DNA of 64,000 nt from Acorus gramineus (GCA_030737835.1 JAUJYN010000012.1:8493003-8557002), one strand, 5' to 3'. Shown: positions 52,525 through 64,000, counted from the stretch's first letter. The notes: a model not told the origin generated them from the sequence alone. A program made the numbers and translations.

Positions 52525-54405
52525 TTTTTTGCCCAACTTATAGACCCCATGAGGCCATCACAAATCCCATGAAGTGGCACACATGTAATTTCTTATTTAC
52601 CCTTAATTTTATTTATTTATTTATTTGATAACAAATCACTTTCCTTCATAAGAGGCGGTGACGATATACATTGATCTATTTGTTTTTTCTTTTAAAAAAA
52701 AAACAAATCCAATTCATTCGTTATTGAGATGAGTTTTTATTTTTAAACAACCGAATGATTCACATTTTTCCTAATCGATCATCTACAAAATTAAACAGTA
52801 AACAATAAACCGATTTTAGTTACTGAGAGGAGTTTCAGTTTTGTATCGGGATCCTATCAGTTTTTTTGTAGTTTTAACAATGGCAATCGCTTCAATTTTG
52901 ACTCTTTGGATTATCTGATTTTGATTATACATATTTAATTTTGATATGAAATTAAATACAAAACAACAATTTGATTTTAGTTTTTGAGAGGAATTTCAGT
53001 TTTTGTTTTCTAATCTGAGTTATTGTTTGTTGTTTCAATGATGCTGATCGTTTTAGGTTTGACTCATTGGATGTTTTTATTTTGCTTATATAGATGTTAA
53101 TACATACTTGTTGATTTTAGATATATTTTATATATATTTGAAAAAACTAATAGATGGTGTATCTGAAAAAATTAATATAGGGTTGTATCTAAATATGTAT
53201 CTATATCTAAAAAATTTAATATACTCATCTGTATCTGTATTTGAAATTTTTATCTGAAAATTTTTCATCTAGATCAATATCTATATTTGTATATGAAAAA
53301 ACTAATATATGATTGTATCTAAATCTGTATTTGTATTTGTATCTAAAAAAATGAATATAGGACTGTATTTAAATATGTATCTGTATAAGCCTATCAATTA
53401 TCTAAAAAAAAATCCGAATCCGATCTGAATCTATATCTGAAAAATCAAAAATATCTAATATTCGAAGATCTGGAGTATAGATATGGATATCAGTCTATCC
53501 GTATCCGACATATATTATAAAAATATATATATTTGTATTATATATTACCCATATTGCTATCTTGTATGATTAATTACAAGGATAATATATTATAATACTA
53601 TTAAATTTCCAATGTATGATATCTGAAAGAGATAATAAGCCTTAAAATCTCAATTTTAATTTTGATGTCTCTCTAAAATAACAATATTCAAACATGTTAA
53701 TTATCCAAAAAATATCCGTATCCGAAGGAATCCGAATCCGAAAATTGATATCCGTATCCGAATCCGAAAGTTAGGATATGGATATTAGCATATCCAATCC
53801 GTATCCGTTTGATTGACAGGCTTATATCTGTATTTGAATCTGAAAAAACTAATATACACATTTGTATTTGAAATTTTTTAGATATATCTGTATCTGAAAA
53901 AACTAATATAGGACTGTATCTAAATTTGTATCTGTAGCTGAAAAAACTAATATGCTCATCTGTAACTGTATTTGAAATTCTAATATGCTCATTTGTATTT
54001 GTAGTTGTATCTGAAAAAAGATGGAGGTGGAAGTCGGAAGAGGACTTGAAAGGTGGCTGATTCACCTCTCATATGATATGATAAAGGGCGACGAGAGGAA
54101 CCCAATGATGGTGACACCAGTCACCGGAGACGAGGAGGTCAGCCAGAATGAATTTTTGAAGTAGCGGATGACATAGAAGGGTAAAAAAGAAATTTTTCAC
54201 GAGATGGGGTGTTGTATTGGGAGGTGGTTATACATTATCGATCAATGGGGAATTATTTTTCTTTGAGAACAAAAAACTCAAATTTAAAGAAAGAGTGATA
54301 TTGCTTTTGTTGTTTTTATCTTTTTAAAAAATGAAGCAGATAACCAATGAGATAATGACATCTTTTAAGGCTTCTCAATAAGACTTAAACTTTGAGGTCC
54401 ATGTA
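52525..54405. mobile_element. 1.9-kb TIR element, diverged relative of the PnsB3 intron element
   Basis: The left end, GCCCAACTTATAGACCCC and CATCACAAATCCCATGAAGTGG, corresponds to the left end of the element at 3393. The right end, ACCAATGAGATAATGACATC and AGGCTTCTCAATAAGACTTA, corresponds to its right end (ACTAATGAGATGATGACACT). Left and right ends are imperfect inverted repeats. The centre differs and contains the tandem array at 53100-54015. Non-coding. Ends are approximate. Confidence 0.6.
53100..54015. repeat. tandem array of TATCTGTATCTGAAAAAACTAATATA-like units
   Basis: Variants of a unit built from TATCTGTATTTG and GAAAAAACTAATATA recur many times, in forward orientation at about 53150-53380 and 53820-54015. 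Between them a CCGAATCCG / TATCCGTATCCG block (53420-53810) includes the same word in reversed orientation (ATCCGTATCCGAA). Minus-strand translation gives a FGFGYGYQFSDSDSFGYGY-like peptide, which is a by-product of the repeat, not a gene. Confidence 0.65.
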
Positions 54406-55732
54406 GCAAGACTCATGCAAAATTAATTCACACAACACTTCTAGTTATTTTATAAAAATTTGTAAAAATTACCATTTCCACTTCATGTGCCCCTACACCC
54501 CCATAGATTTTTACAGTAGTTTCTAAATTGCAATTTTTTCTTTTACTTTTTTGTTTTTAAAAAAAAATTCTGAGCAGAGACATGCATTAATATATACAGA
54601 TGCTTGGATAATGAAAAATGTCCCCTATAATCAACATGTCCATTGGATGGCATTGTGTCTTGTAGCCTGGAACTCGTATAACTATTCTGATACGGATGTT
54701 TTCCTACTTGGAACAAGACAAGCCAACATGGTTGTCAATGACAGATTGATTATTTTGTATCCAGCGCTGTTACACTCATACACTTCTACAGTCATTTCTG
54801 CATTCAATTCATTCAAATATATACATTCAGTACATTTTGTTTTTTTTGTGAGGAGCATGATGCAAATTTAAATTCAATAACTCATAAGATAGTTTGACGT
54901 GCCAATGACGTAGTTGTAAGAGGCGCCACCCTGGCTCATATCTAGCTAGCTGTCTGTGAGCTCGTGGATTTCTGATCTACAATCTATTCTCTAAATTTGT
55001 GTTGATCCAAGTCTTTATAGTACTAATAATGATTTGCTCATTGTTTGTCATGATACTTTGTAACAAGTTAAAAATTATGTACCAAAAAAAGAACTCATTG
55101 ATAATACGTATCATCCAGGACAACTATCAGTATTCCAAGTGTTGTACAAATTTTGACAAGGTATTAGACCAAAGAGTATGACAACTACTGCAATTACAGT
55201 GACTCTTTAAGACAAAGAGTATGACAAAAGAACTGACTTTTTAAACCCCAATCCATTCCAAGGGATCTTTCATATGTGGGTATATATATCCAGGCTCTTA
55301 TCCTCCACTTCCAAATAATTAGCAAATAAATTAAAATTCTTGCACTTACCCAAAAAATTATTTTGGATGACATTGGTTGGATTATATGAATAGCATATAA
55401 TAATAACATATAATAATGATTCATTTACCCTGGTTTCGTGTACAGATTTTTTGTCCAGACACAGAATAGTCGTATATGTATAGATAATAATTATGTATCT
55501 ATGTTTTACTAGATCCAATAAGAGAATAGCATCTCTACTCAATAATTAACTATATAGTTTGAATAGACCAAAGTTAATCATAACTGAATCTGAACATTAT
55601 AAAATAGATCGAGTATAAGTACGAAAAGGTTCTAATTTTCCAATCCAGACAATTGTCCCTCAAACAAATTAAATGGGGGCATAGTGTACACATGAAAAAA
55701 AAACACAAATATATATTCAACGTTATGAATTT
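54406..55732. other. gene-free stretch
   Basis: AT-rich DNA without recognisable gene. A 106-codon open frame at 54551-54871 has no family resemblance that I can name and no supporting splice or start context, so I do not call it. Confidence 0.45.
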
Positions 55733-56240
55733 GGAAAAAATCCAAATAACCCCTTGTAAACTTTTTCATATCTATATAACTCTATGACTTTTCCTAAATC
55801 CACATAACCCTTTAAAAACATCTATGTAAATTCAAATAACCCCACTAGTTAAACTTTCACTGACAAATGAAGAATATTATGCGAATATTCTATTTGGTTA
55901 ACTCAGATCGACAAACAAAATATACCAAAAACCCTTACAATTTGTTAAAAATGCTGAAAACTTTCTATAAATAACGATTTTATCTCTTCAGATAGTTTAT
56001 AAAACCATATCCGGAGGGTACAATCGACATTTATAAATAACTTTTTATATTTTTAACACATTGTAGGGTTTTTTGGTATACTATGTTTTCAGCTAGGATT
56101 AACCAAACAGAATATTCGCATAATAATCCTAATCTATCAAAGAAAATTTAACTCACGAAAATATTTAGATTTACATAAATGTTTCAAAGAGGCTATATGG
56201 ATTTCAGAGAGTTTATAAAGGGAGTATATGGATTTTTCCC
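55733..56240. mobile_element. 0.5-kb TIR element in the GA3ox promoter
   Basis: Inverted ends of about 110 bp. The left end GGAAAAAATCCAAATAACCCC mirrors the right end reversed, GGGAAAAATCCATATACTCC. Both arms hold CATATAA/CATATAG and ATGTAAATTCAAATA / ATGTAAATCTAAATA motifs. The inner TTTTTTGGTATACTATG and GATTAACCAAACAGAATATTC are shared with the element at 18651-18990. Its right end is about 160 bp before the TATA box of the gibberellin gene. Confidence 0.75.
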
Positions 56241-56403
56241 TACATATTTTTATTTATTACTCCTTTATTTGTTTTTTTTTTGTCCAATTCCTCTCCCCCA
56301 CTTAATTCCACTGATCCATCCAAAAAATTGGAAAAAAAAACCCTACTTTTTGTCCTCACTTTCCATCCTTCCCCACCCCCCACATCTCACTAAACTTCCC
56401 CTC

Positions 56404-56410
56404 TATATAT
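56404..56410 (+). promoter_or_regulatory. TATA box of the GA3ox gene
   Basis: TATATAT in a C-rich setting (CCCCTCTATATATACACCCC), about 95 bases before the start codon. It is followed by a CCACC/CTCTCTCT leader. The position fits transcription starting near 56435-56440. Confidence 0.6.
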
Positions 56411-56502
56411 ACACCCCCACCCCCCTCCACACAAACCCTCCACCACCAACCACTCTCTCTAAACCCACTCTCCCTCTCTCTCTATCTCTAACCCCACAAA
56501 CC

Positions 56503-57851
56503 ATGCCTTCTCTTCTAACCACCCACCACCACCACTTCGACCTCCACTCGGCGGACTCTCTCCCGGACTCCTACGCGTGGACCCCACTCGACGACCACCG
56601 ATCAGACGGTCAGTCTCATCTCCCCATCATCGACCTTGACTCTCCCGATGCCGTCCATTCCATAGGCCTCGCCTGCCTCCACTGGGGCGCCTTCCACGTC
56701 ATCAACCACCGCATCCCCCCCGACCTCCTCCACCGCGTCCTGTCCGAGACCACCCGCCTCTTCTCCCTCCCCACCCACCGCAAGCTCCTCGCCGCCCGCT
56801 CCCCCGACGGCGTCTCCGGCTTCGGCCCGGCCAGGATCTCCAGGTTCTTTGACAAGCGGTTCTGGTCTGAGGGGTTCACCATCGTCGGCGGTCCCCCGAT
56901 GGATCACGCCCGCCGCCTCTGGCCTGATCGGGCCGATCACACCAGTTTCTGGTGAGTCAGTTCAATCAATTCTAGATTCCATCAGAAAATATCAGTTTTA
57001 CTATAAAAAAATCAGACATCTCTTTTAGCAATTTTTTATTTTTAAGAGTAGATATCTAGCGGGTTAGATGTTTCTTCTTATGACTGAAGACGGTCAAACC
57101 CACGTGTCAACCTGTATGTTTTATTTTATGTTTTTTTAAATTTATAATTCAAATTTAAATAATAAAATCAGATAACAAATAGTACTAACACCTTATATAG
57201 CTTTTGAATTGACATGATCTTATGGGATTTATGTCATGCAGTGAGACTATGGGCGAATACGAGAAAGCGATGGAGGATCTGACGGGGAGGTTGATGGGCC
57301 TGGCACTGGCCTCCCTTGGCCTCGACAAGCGAGACGCATGCGAATTCCAAGGTGGGCTGGCGGTGATGCAACTCAACTCCTATCCTGCTTGTCCTGATCC
57401 TGGGCGGGCGATGGGTCTGGCCGCTCACACGGACTCCACGCTCCTCACCGTGCTCCATCAGACCACCGACTCTGTCGGGCTCCAGGTCCTCCACCGCGAT
57501 GGCCGGTGGGTGGGGGTCCTGCCGGTACCGGGGGCGCTGGTGGTCCACGTGGGGGACCTCCTCCACGTGATATCGAACGGCCGGTGGGAGAGCGTGGTCC
57601 ATCGGGCGGTCGTGGACCGGGACCTGCACCGATACTCGGTGGCGTACCTCTGCGGGCCGCCGTCGCACGTGCGGGTGTCACCGGCGTCGGCGCTGGTGGG
57701 GCCCGGCCGGGAGGCGGCGGCGTACCGGCCGGTGATGTGGGGGGAGTACCTGGGGCTCAAGGCTAGGCTCTTCGACGGCGCACTTGCCTCGATAAGCGTG
57801 CACAACATGCAAAACAAAATAAAAACAAAAAATAACAACAGATTAGAATGA
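56503..57851 (+). CDS. GA3OX: gibberellin 3-beta-dioxygenase (GA3ox)
   Basis: Soluble 2-oxoglutarate/Fe(II) dioxygenase that makes bioactive GA1/GA4 from GA20/GA9 by 3-beta-hydroxylation, the last activation step. Two exons, 56503-56951 and 57242-57851, joined in phase 2 (TG|T, Cys150), give 352 residues; the family is about 350-375. The N-terminal DIOX_N part has LPDSYAWTPLDDH and LPIIDLDSP. RSPDGVSGFGPARIS and WSEGFTIVGGP are typical of GA3ox rather than GA20ox or GA2ox. Iron ligands are His212, Asp214 (AAHTDS) and His270; 2-oxoglutarate is bound by Arg280 and Ser282 (RYSVAY). NSYPACPDP is at 195-203. The C-terminus after ASISVHN is an unusual Lys/Asn-rich tail of about 12 residues, probably from loss of the ancestral stop. 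GC content is far above the surroundings. The start has the expected MPS N-terminus. Confidence 0.95.
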
Positions 57852-60593
57852 AATGAAAACATGTTCACCTTTTAAGTGTGGAAAATATGATTGGACTTGA
57901 TGGTGGGAATGTTTGTTTTATTTATTTATTTATTATTTGCATGCATGCAAACAAAACGGTTCGTTGTATTTTAGCTCGTCGTGTTTGGGGTAGTACAAAA
58001 GAAGAGACTGGACTTCGATTCCAATTTTTTTTTGGATACTTTAATTGTTATTTGTTTTGTTTTTTATTTTATTTATGTAGGGTCCCGTATGAGAAACTTA
58101 TGATATTTATATCATTATATTATATATGTGTATAAGAAGAATATTCTGGAAGAATAACTTACAGTGCATCTGAGGAACACGGGGTGTTTAAGCTGTACAG
58201 TCGTCACAACTATTGTTTGATGGTATGTGATTCTGTCAGTCTCATTGGTTTGGTGATATCAGTGTTTTGTATTTCAGTTCTGGGTTTTTATTTTTAAGTC
58301 CTCCGTTTGAACTATTTGATTTATTGATCGATATTTTCTATTTTTTTATATTACATATTAAGTCTACAGTTTTAAACTATATATTTCTTTGTAGTTCCTC
58401 TTAAAAACTAATAAAAAAAAATCAAACAATTTAATGATAGGTCTCTTCATATGCTAATAAAGAACATATCTTTTAAACTTAAGATTTAAACTGTAATATG
58501 AAGAAGTAAAAGATCAATCATTCAATCATATAGCTTAAAATAATTTAAAAACAAAAAACCTTCAATCGTTAAACATATGAAGTCGTGAAGTAACACTTAT
58601 CACTGTTTGCACCTTTTATCGTTGGGTTATCTTTTGACATGTACGGTATCTCATCTTATCGTGATGTCATGGGAGACAAGATTAAATCAGGATTGGATCT
58701 CATCGATTCTTCTGTCAGTTCATTGTCTTGGAAGTCGTGCAATGGAGAAGGTGGGGGGAGGTAGTTCTTGGTGTTTCCTCCGAACGAGACACTGATGGAA
58801 AGATCGGACGGCTGAGGTTGGGTGTCCGTTTGTGGAGAGTAGGTCTCTTTTTTGTCTGGTTCTTTGGCTTTTGTTTAAGTGGCTGATAAGATACCACCAT
58901 CACCACCACCAAAAATAAATACAAGAGAACATCAAAGGTTGTTTGTCTAGATAGAATGATTAGATGACATGAGACAAAGCTTATGTGGGCAAACGAAAGT
59001 AACTTCGAACTTTTATATAGTTTATATTATATATACTAAGAATGTCACAAATGCATGTTTTCATATTTTTTGTTTTTCAAATTTTTTTTTTTTTTATTTA
59101 AACTGTTAGTATAGTCAGCTATGAAAGTGGACAAGGTGTTATGAAACAGTGGAGATGGAAACATCCAATTACAAGGGAGGAGGGTGGGAATCATTTGTGT
59201 TGGGTACTGAAACATATGAACGTGGTAAGGAAAGAAAGAAAAGAAAGAAAGAATGGGTCCACTGACATTGAGTGGGTTATCATTCAAGGAACAACTGTGT
59301 CTGGAAATTTGTGGTTATATAACATGCATGTACAGACCATTGCAGTGTGTTTTATGTGTTTTTTTAATTTTCTTTTTGGCTTCTGTGATTGGAAGAAGAG
59401 GATGCTCTCAAGGGTTCTGAATCTTCAAAGGGGGGGGGGGGGGGGGGGAACATGGGAGAAATAGGTGGGACTAATATAGGAGAATAACCAAAAAAAAAAA
59501 AAAAAAGATATTTGAATAGAGAGAATAAGTGGATATAGCCATGTAGAATTAAGGGAAAATAAGCTGGTATTTGTTTTTCAAGTCTTTCACGGAATTGTGT
59601 TATTCCTCTACTGGTATAAGGGACCCACCTATTAAATCACATGTCATCACATCAAATCATATGTCATCACATCTTATATATCAATGGGACACACATGTCA
59701 AATTAACTTTTTACACCTTATTCACATTTTATTTTTCATCAATCAAACACTCCAACCTTTATTATTGCATTTTTCAATGAGAATAACTAAAAACACAACC
59801 CAAAAAAAAATCATTTATTCATTGATAAAGTCAACAATTCCTGGAATAGATATAATCCACAGAATAGCTTATGCCCATATCCTAACAGGCCAGGGTTTTT
59901 TTATATGAAAATTCATAACAATGAGATATATATATATATATACATTCAATTTATTTGACTATGTGATTCGTTTATTTTTAAAATTCAAAACATGTTTTGA
60001 TTGCAAATATGACTACATGTGCCAGTAACATTTTTTTTTTGTTGTTGAAAAAGATAAATATTGTTATTACGATTTCATTTCTGATTTCAAAGTATAACTC
60101 TAAAAGAAGTGAAAGAAGATAGAAGATGCGGGAGTGAGTAACATTTTAACATTTGTATTTTCTAATTAAATGATCGCCTGGCCTAATAATAAGGAAAAAT
60201 TAGTTCAAAAATGGAAAAGTGGATTATAAAAATTGGCTACAGCTGTTTCTTAAACTATAAAAAAAATAATTATCATTTGCTATAAAAAAAAAGAAAAAAA
60301 TATTAGGATTATGTTATACATACACTTAATTAAAATATATATAAACAGTTATAATATTTTCTGAAATTTTCTCTTTTTTTTGTATTTTTAAATTGGTGTA
60401 CAATAATGTCACATTTCAATTTCAAATGAGTCTCTGTGACTGAATCAATCAACTGTTCAGTTTTAAAAACATTGATATACAATGATGAAGTTCATATTAA
60501 CATATGGTAAAAAAAACCATGCTTTTAAAGAGCTTCAACTGGTACCATTGCAGATGAATGGAACATCCAGAGAAGTGTCTCAGATTCAGAGCT
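57852..60593. other. gene-free stretch downstream of GA3ox
   Basis: No gene recognised. It holds a run of 19 G at 59430-59448, an A run at 59491-59506, and a reverse-oriented copy of the dispersed repeat (about 59570-59900: ATGTCATCACATC, CTTATTCACATTTTATT, TTTCAATGAGAATAACTAAAAACACAACC). A TA microsatellite follows at about 59927-59942. Confidence 0.45.
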
Positions 60594-62600
60594 TCAAGAA
60601 CAGTTATATTTTGATTTGCACCGGAGCTTCTCGCTTTTCGTGCACTCTTCCTGGAAAATATGTGTATATATATACACACATACATACATACAAACAAGCC
60701 CTTCATTAGTATGAAAAGATAAAAACCTTTCAGACAAAACACCTTATCTAAAACAGAAGTTACAGAACCCATATGTTGCATGCATAATTGAATCTAAAAA
60801 GAGTCCATCAGAGCAGCACATGTAAATTCCTGGGAACCACTGCCACGGATCAGATTTTCACTGTTTCAATTCCATTGTATCTGTGTGACCGCAGATCTCA
60901 GTATTGTCGGCAAATGAAGATATCATACATGTCGTACCTACACTCACTTTTGCAAAATGCACTAGTTTTGTATTTTATTTTTTTTTTGGAAATTGTTCAA
61001 ATACCCGTGGACTAAGGGTCAAATTTTTTTTCAATCCTTGGACTTCTTTTTTTATTTACCCCTGAAATCTGATCCTATTTTTTTTTTTTTGCCTCTGAAT
61101 TTTCATAATACTCGAACTATCCCTTACAGACAGGGTTACAAAAATACAGAAATATAATGTGATACATAAGAAAATTATACACATAAGTACAGATATTTAA
61201 TAGTTATCTACAAATATTTAAAATACATACACAAAATGATCATATATACATTCTCAATGTCATTACATTATCATCTGTAAATGCATTCGGTGTACACAAA
61301 TTTTTTATAGATACAATCTTAAAGTTTCGTTAAAATAGATACATCAATTGTTTGAATTACAACGTTTTCTTCAAATCTTAATGATTAATTGTTATCTCCC
61401 CCTTAATCATCTTCATGTCCTCTTGGGTAAAATGAAACAAGATTATCGAACTAGACATTCAATGTACTTCATAACGAAGAACAGGTTTTTCAAACTATAT
61501 CAAAAATACAACAATCAAATACTTAAATAAATTTTTATTTAGTAATATGAACAAAATTAGTAATAGCGTGAATCTGAATTGAAAATTTATGAACAATTGT
61601 AATATTTTAATAAACTTACTTCTTCATCCATGTACTTAATAATTACTGAAATTAATATTTACATAACTACAACAAAAACTATCAATGTGATGCCCAATGA
61701 CATAATCTACTATTCATATAATAGAAATGTAATATCTTCTATTATTCTTATAACAATTACAACAAATATGTAATATCATACATAGAACTAAACAAAAAAC
61801 ATATGAATTACAAAAATGTAATAACTGATTACAGCAATGTAACGATCAATTACAAAAATATAATACTCATTTACAGATAGGGGTGGTTTAAGTATAAAAA
61901 AGAGGTGGCACAGGTCTAGGGGCAAAAAAAAAAAAGACCAGATTTCAAGAGTAAATAAAAAATAAAAAAAAGTCCGGGGGCAAAAAAAAAATTAGACCTT
62001 TAGTCAAGGGGTATTTAAACAATTTTCCCTTTTTTTTTTTGAAGTATATACTTACATGATGAAGTAGATACCCGAATGAATTGAATTTGTAAAAGAATGA
62101 TTTAATGCTGTATTAGGCACAATTGACTGTAGAAGTGTGTGAGTGTAAAAATGCTTGTAGGCAAATCAAAATCATCGTAACAGTGGGAGAATCAATCATG
62201 AATGACGATAAACATGGAGTCGTCCAACAATTTTATAATGCCAACAGAAAACCTATCAAATATGGTATCTAAAGAAAGAATGAAGATGTAGTGGGGGTCC
62301 CCAGTACAGCAAGCCTGGAAAGGGGGGGGACCACCACTCTTCAGAGAGGTACCTCAGACATTTGGATTTTGCTTCCATGTGTCGAGAAGGTTTCCAACTT
62401 TTATGTATGAATGCTACATTACCATGTCTAGCTAATGCAGTTTGTCATAATATGTGTTTCATGGATATTGAGCTGACCTGGAAAGCCTTTAGAAGGGAAG
62501 CAAAGTGGCGTCGCTCTGATATTGCCTTGGCGTACTTTTCCTTGAGAGAATCACGGACTTTCTGCTCCGTGAGAAGCTCAAGCTCCACCTTTCCTAGCTT
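60594..62600 (-). CDS. 3' exons of an unrecognised coiled-coil gene (partial)
   Basis: Minus strand. The exon 62600-62478 (41 codons, phase 0) is bordered by a good acceptor (pyrimidine-rich then TTATCCAG) and donor (TTCCAG|GTCAGC). It reads KLGKVELELLTEQKVRDSLK then EKYAKAISERRHFASLLKAFQ, a charged helix with coiled-coil spacing. A possible next exon is 62397-62353 (15 codons, LETFSTHGSKIQMSE), with a weak acceptor and a GTACCT donor. A fitting last exon is 60650-60594 (EECTKSEKLRCKSKYNCS, then TGA), with acceptor ATATTTTCCAG. All are phase 0, so the last may also join directly to the first. The intron contains TIR element B. Upstream exons would lie above 62600 and were not found with confidence. 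I cannot name the family. It could also be a decayed gene end. Confidence 0.4.
60987..62029. mobile_element. 1.04-kb TIR element, copy B
   Basis: Inverted copy of the element at 17092-18167. The left end (GGAAATTGTTCAAATACCCG) equals the reversed right end of copy A, and internal stretches such as TAATGATTAATTGTTATCTCCC and CATCTTCATGTCCTCTTGGG match the reverse complement of copy A at 17710-17780. Right end: GTCAAGGGGTATTTAAACAATTTTCCC. Flanked by T runs on both sides. Non-coding. It lies in the presumed last intron of the minus-strand gene above. Confidence 0.75.
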
Positions 62601-64000
62601 CTGGATAATAAAAAAAATAAAAATACAGGACTTTGTAATGACAAATGCTTTGGCAAGAAAACTGTTTCAACAAAGCAACAAATCTATGTCATTTAAAGGG
62701 CGCTGATATCTGCGGTCATTCCTGTAGTTCTTACTCAATATGTGAAATCTCCAGTAGAATATATACTCTATCATAGACTAAATACTCTTTGTTAGGGAAA
62801 ATACAAAAGAGGTATGCATTCAATTCATTTGAGATTTTTTTTTGTTTTATAATGTGTATTTCATCAGACAAGTATAGGCTTCAAATAATATTGTAAAAAC
62901 ATGGCAGGATTTAAAACTGACTGAAAGAATAATTGTGTAACATTTTCCCAATTTAAATGCTTATTATCAATGGGCCCATTCTATAGAATATAAATTTCTG
63001 TTTCAAAATTAAACAGTAATGCTGTGTTGTCATAGTAATGTTCTGTTTCAAAATTAAACAGTAATGCTGTGTTGTCATAGTAATGTTCTGTTTCAAAATT
63101 AAACAGTAATGCTGTATTGTCATAGTAATGCTCTGTTTCAAAATTAAACAGTAATGCTTTTGTTTAAAGGAATAAAGGAATTGCTGAAACATGAGGAGAA
63201 TTCCTTCAATCATCAATAAAATGTATATGGAATTAAGAAAATGTGATATGCATGAATTTGGTGGCACTCTTTAAACGAGGGGAATAAGATATCACACATA
63301 TATATGTCTATGATAGATGAGTCTAACAAAAAAAAAAAAAGGCAGGTGGAGATTTTCTCACAGGTTAACATCAAAGTTAGTTCTGATTTAAAGCATAAAC
63401 AGTCTTAACAGAACAACAAATCTTTCAATTACAGGAAATTGCAAGATAGCCTATGACTTTTCAACCCCATTAATGTTACAGTGAATACATAAAAAATAAA
63501 TAAAAATTATGACGTAAGATATTTATCGCAATAACATCTAAGTACGTCAGGATTTAAACCGAACAGTTATATCAGAGAGCCAAAAAACCTTTTAATTTCA
63601 GAAAGCAGAAAATTACTCAGTGACCTTTCAAACCCATTAAATGCCATAATGAAAACACAAGAAAGAAATTATGACATAAAGGCTTTGAAATATATATACC
63701 AATTCATTTACCACCAGTATTTCTATCCAGCAATGATTTTTTAATAAAAATAAACTTGGGTAGATTATTATTTCAACATATCGTATGCTGAAAAAATTGA
63801 ACCGCAACAACTAACTAATACCTTAATGTACATGTATATGCATACAGGCCAAGTTAAATGGTATATAAATGCTTATTAGGCATACAAATTCTCATGATTG
63901 GGAAGACAGAATCCCAAGCATGTCAGCTCCCATATGCACTTTATTCAAGAATAATTTTAATGAAATATGCAAATATATTAACATTTGTACTCCGGGTTTG
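62601..64000. other. window end, no firm gene; likely intron of the minus-strand gene
   Basis: AT-rich DNA with a 45-bp minisatellite at 62998-63158. Two stretches near 63430-63690 share ACAGTT/AAATTACAGGAAATTGCA and AAACCCATTAA-TG...AAATTATGAC wording (63430-63520 and 63590-63680), suggesting a weak direct repeat. No exon could be supported. Confidence 0.4.
62998..63158. repeat. 45-bp minisatellite, 3.6 copies
   Basis: Copies begin with CTGTTTCAAAATTAAACAGT at 62998, 63043, 63088 and 63133, so the period is exactly 45 bp. The first three full copies differ at only one or two bases (GTGTTGTC / GTATTGTC; AATGTT / AATGCT). Being a multiple of three, it gives a repeated 15-residue peptide on the minus strand, but nothing else suggests coding. 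Confidence 0.9.

Noticed and set aside
53697-54065. 122-codon minus-strand frame rich in FGYGY and SD repeats
   Set aside because: It is a translation of the tandem array within a transposon.
54551-54871. 106-codon plus-strand open frame
   Set aside because: No recognisable domain, no promoter or splice context, and AT-rich repeat surroundings; length alone is weak evidence.
57445-57766. Several GC-rich frames on both strands overlapping GA3ox exon 2
   Set aside because: They are shadows of the GC-rich coding exon; the dioxygenase frame carries all catalytic residues.
62362-62706. 114-codon plus-strand open frame
   Set aside because: The minus strand over the same bases has an exon with proper splice borders and coiled-coil character, which explains the open plus frame.

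Overview
This is nuclear DNA from a flowering plant. The genes have many short introns with GT-AG (twice GC-AG) borders. Intergenic DNA is very AT-rich and full of small inverted-repeat transposons. The recognisable proteins are plant ones: a chloroplast NDH subunit, katanin p60, a full-size PDR/ABCG transporter, a TIFY protein and a gibberellin oxidase. The strongly GC-rich 5' exons of the gibberellin oxidase hint at a monocot or other non-eudicot, but the window alone does not settle the species.

Layout. 1-994: 3' part of a Mutator-type transposase gene of the MUSTANG kind, cut by the window edge. 1978-5378 (minus): PnsB3/NDF4, a ferredoxin-like subunit of the chloroplast NDH complex, in six exons. 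Its third intron is swollen by a 1.4-kb terminal-inverted-repeat (TIR) element. 8.4-9.5 kb: a fold-back MITE and a dead LINE fragment. 10071-15453 (plus): katanin p60 ATPase (KTN1), seven exons, 522 residues. 15.5-25.2 kb: gene-free, with several TIR elements. 25749-39836 (plus): an ABCG32/PEC1-like full transporter, 24 exons, all reading phases consistent, 1426 residues. Its introns hold a gene-capturing TIR element, two further TIR elements and a 0.23-kb tandem duplication. 41852-46532 (plus): a TIFY8-like protein, six exons, 383 residues. 46.5-55.7 kb: gene-free repeats. 56503-57851 (plus): a gibberellin 3-beta-dioxygenase, two exons, 352 residues, with a TIR element just upstream of its TATA box. 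60.6-62.6 kb (minus): probable 3' exons of an unrecognised coiled-coil gene that runs past the window end.

The genes do not form a pathway or cluster. They are ordinary single plant genes for photosynthetic electron flow, microtubule severing, cuticle precursor export, jasmonate-type repression and gibberellin activation. I found no previously undescribed multi-gene system. The most interesting content is how transposons use the gene space: at least nine TIR elements, mostly with GGGAAA-type ends and in one case a perfect 9-bp target duplication typical of Mutator-like elements. One carries a broken piece of a receptor-like kinase gene inside an ABCG intron, and another sits in the proximal promoter of the gibberellin gene. 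Exon borders below were derived by hand from splice signals, reading phase and family conservation.
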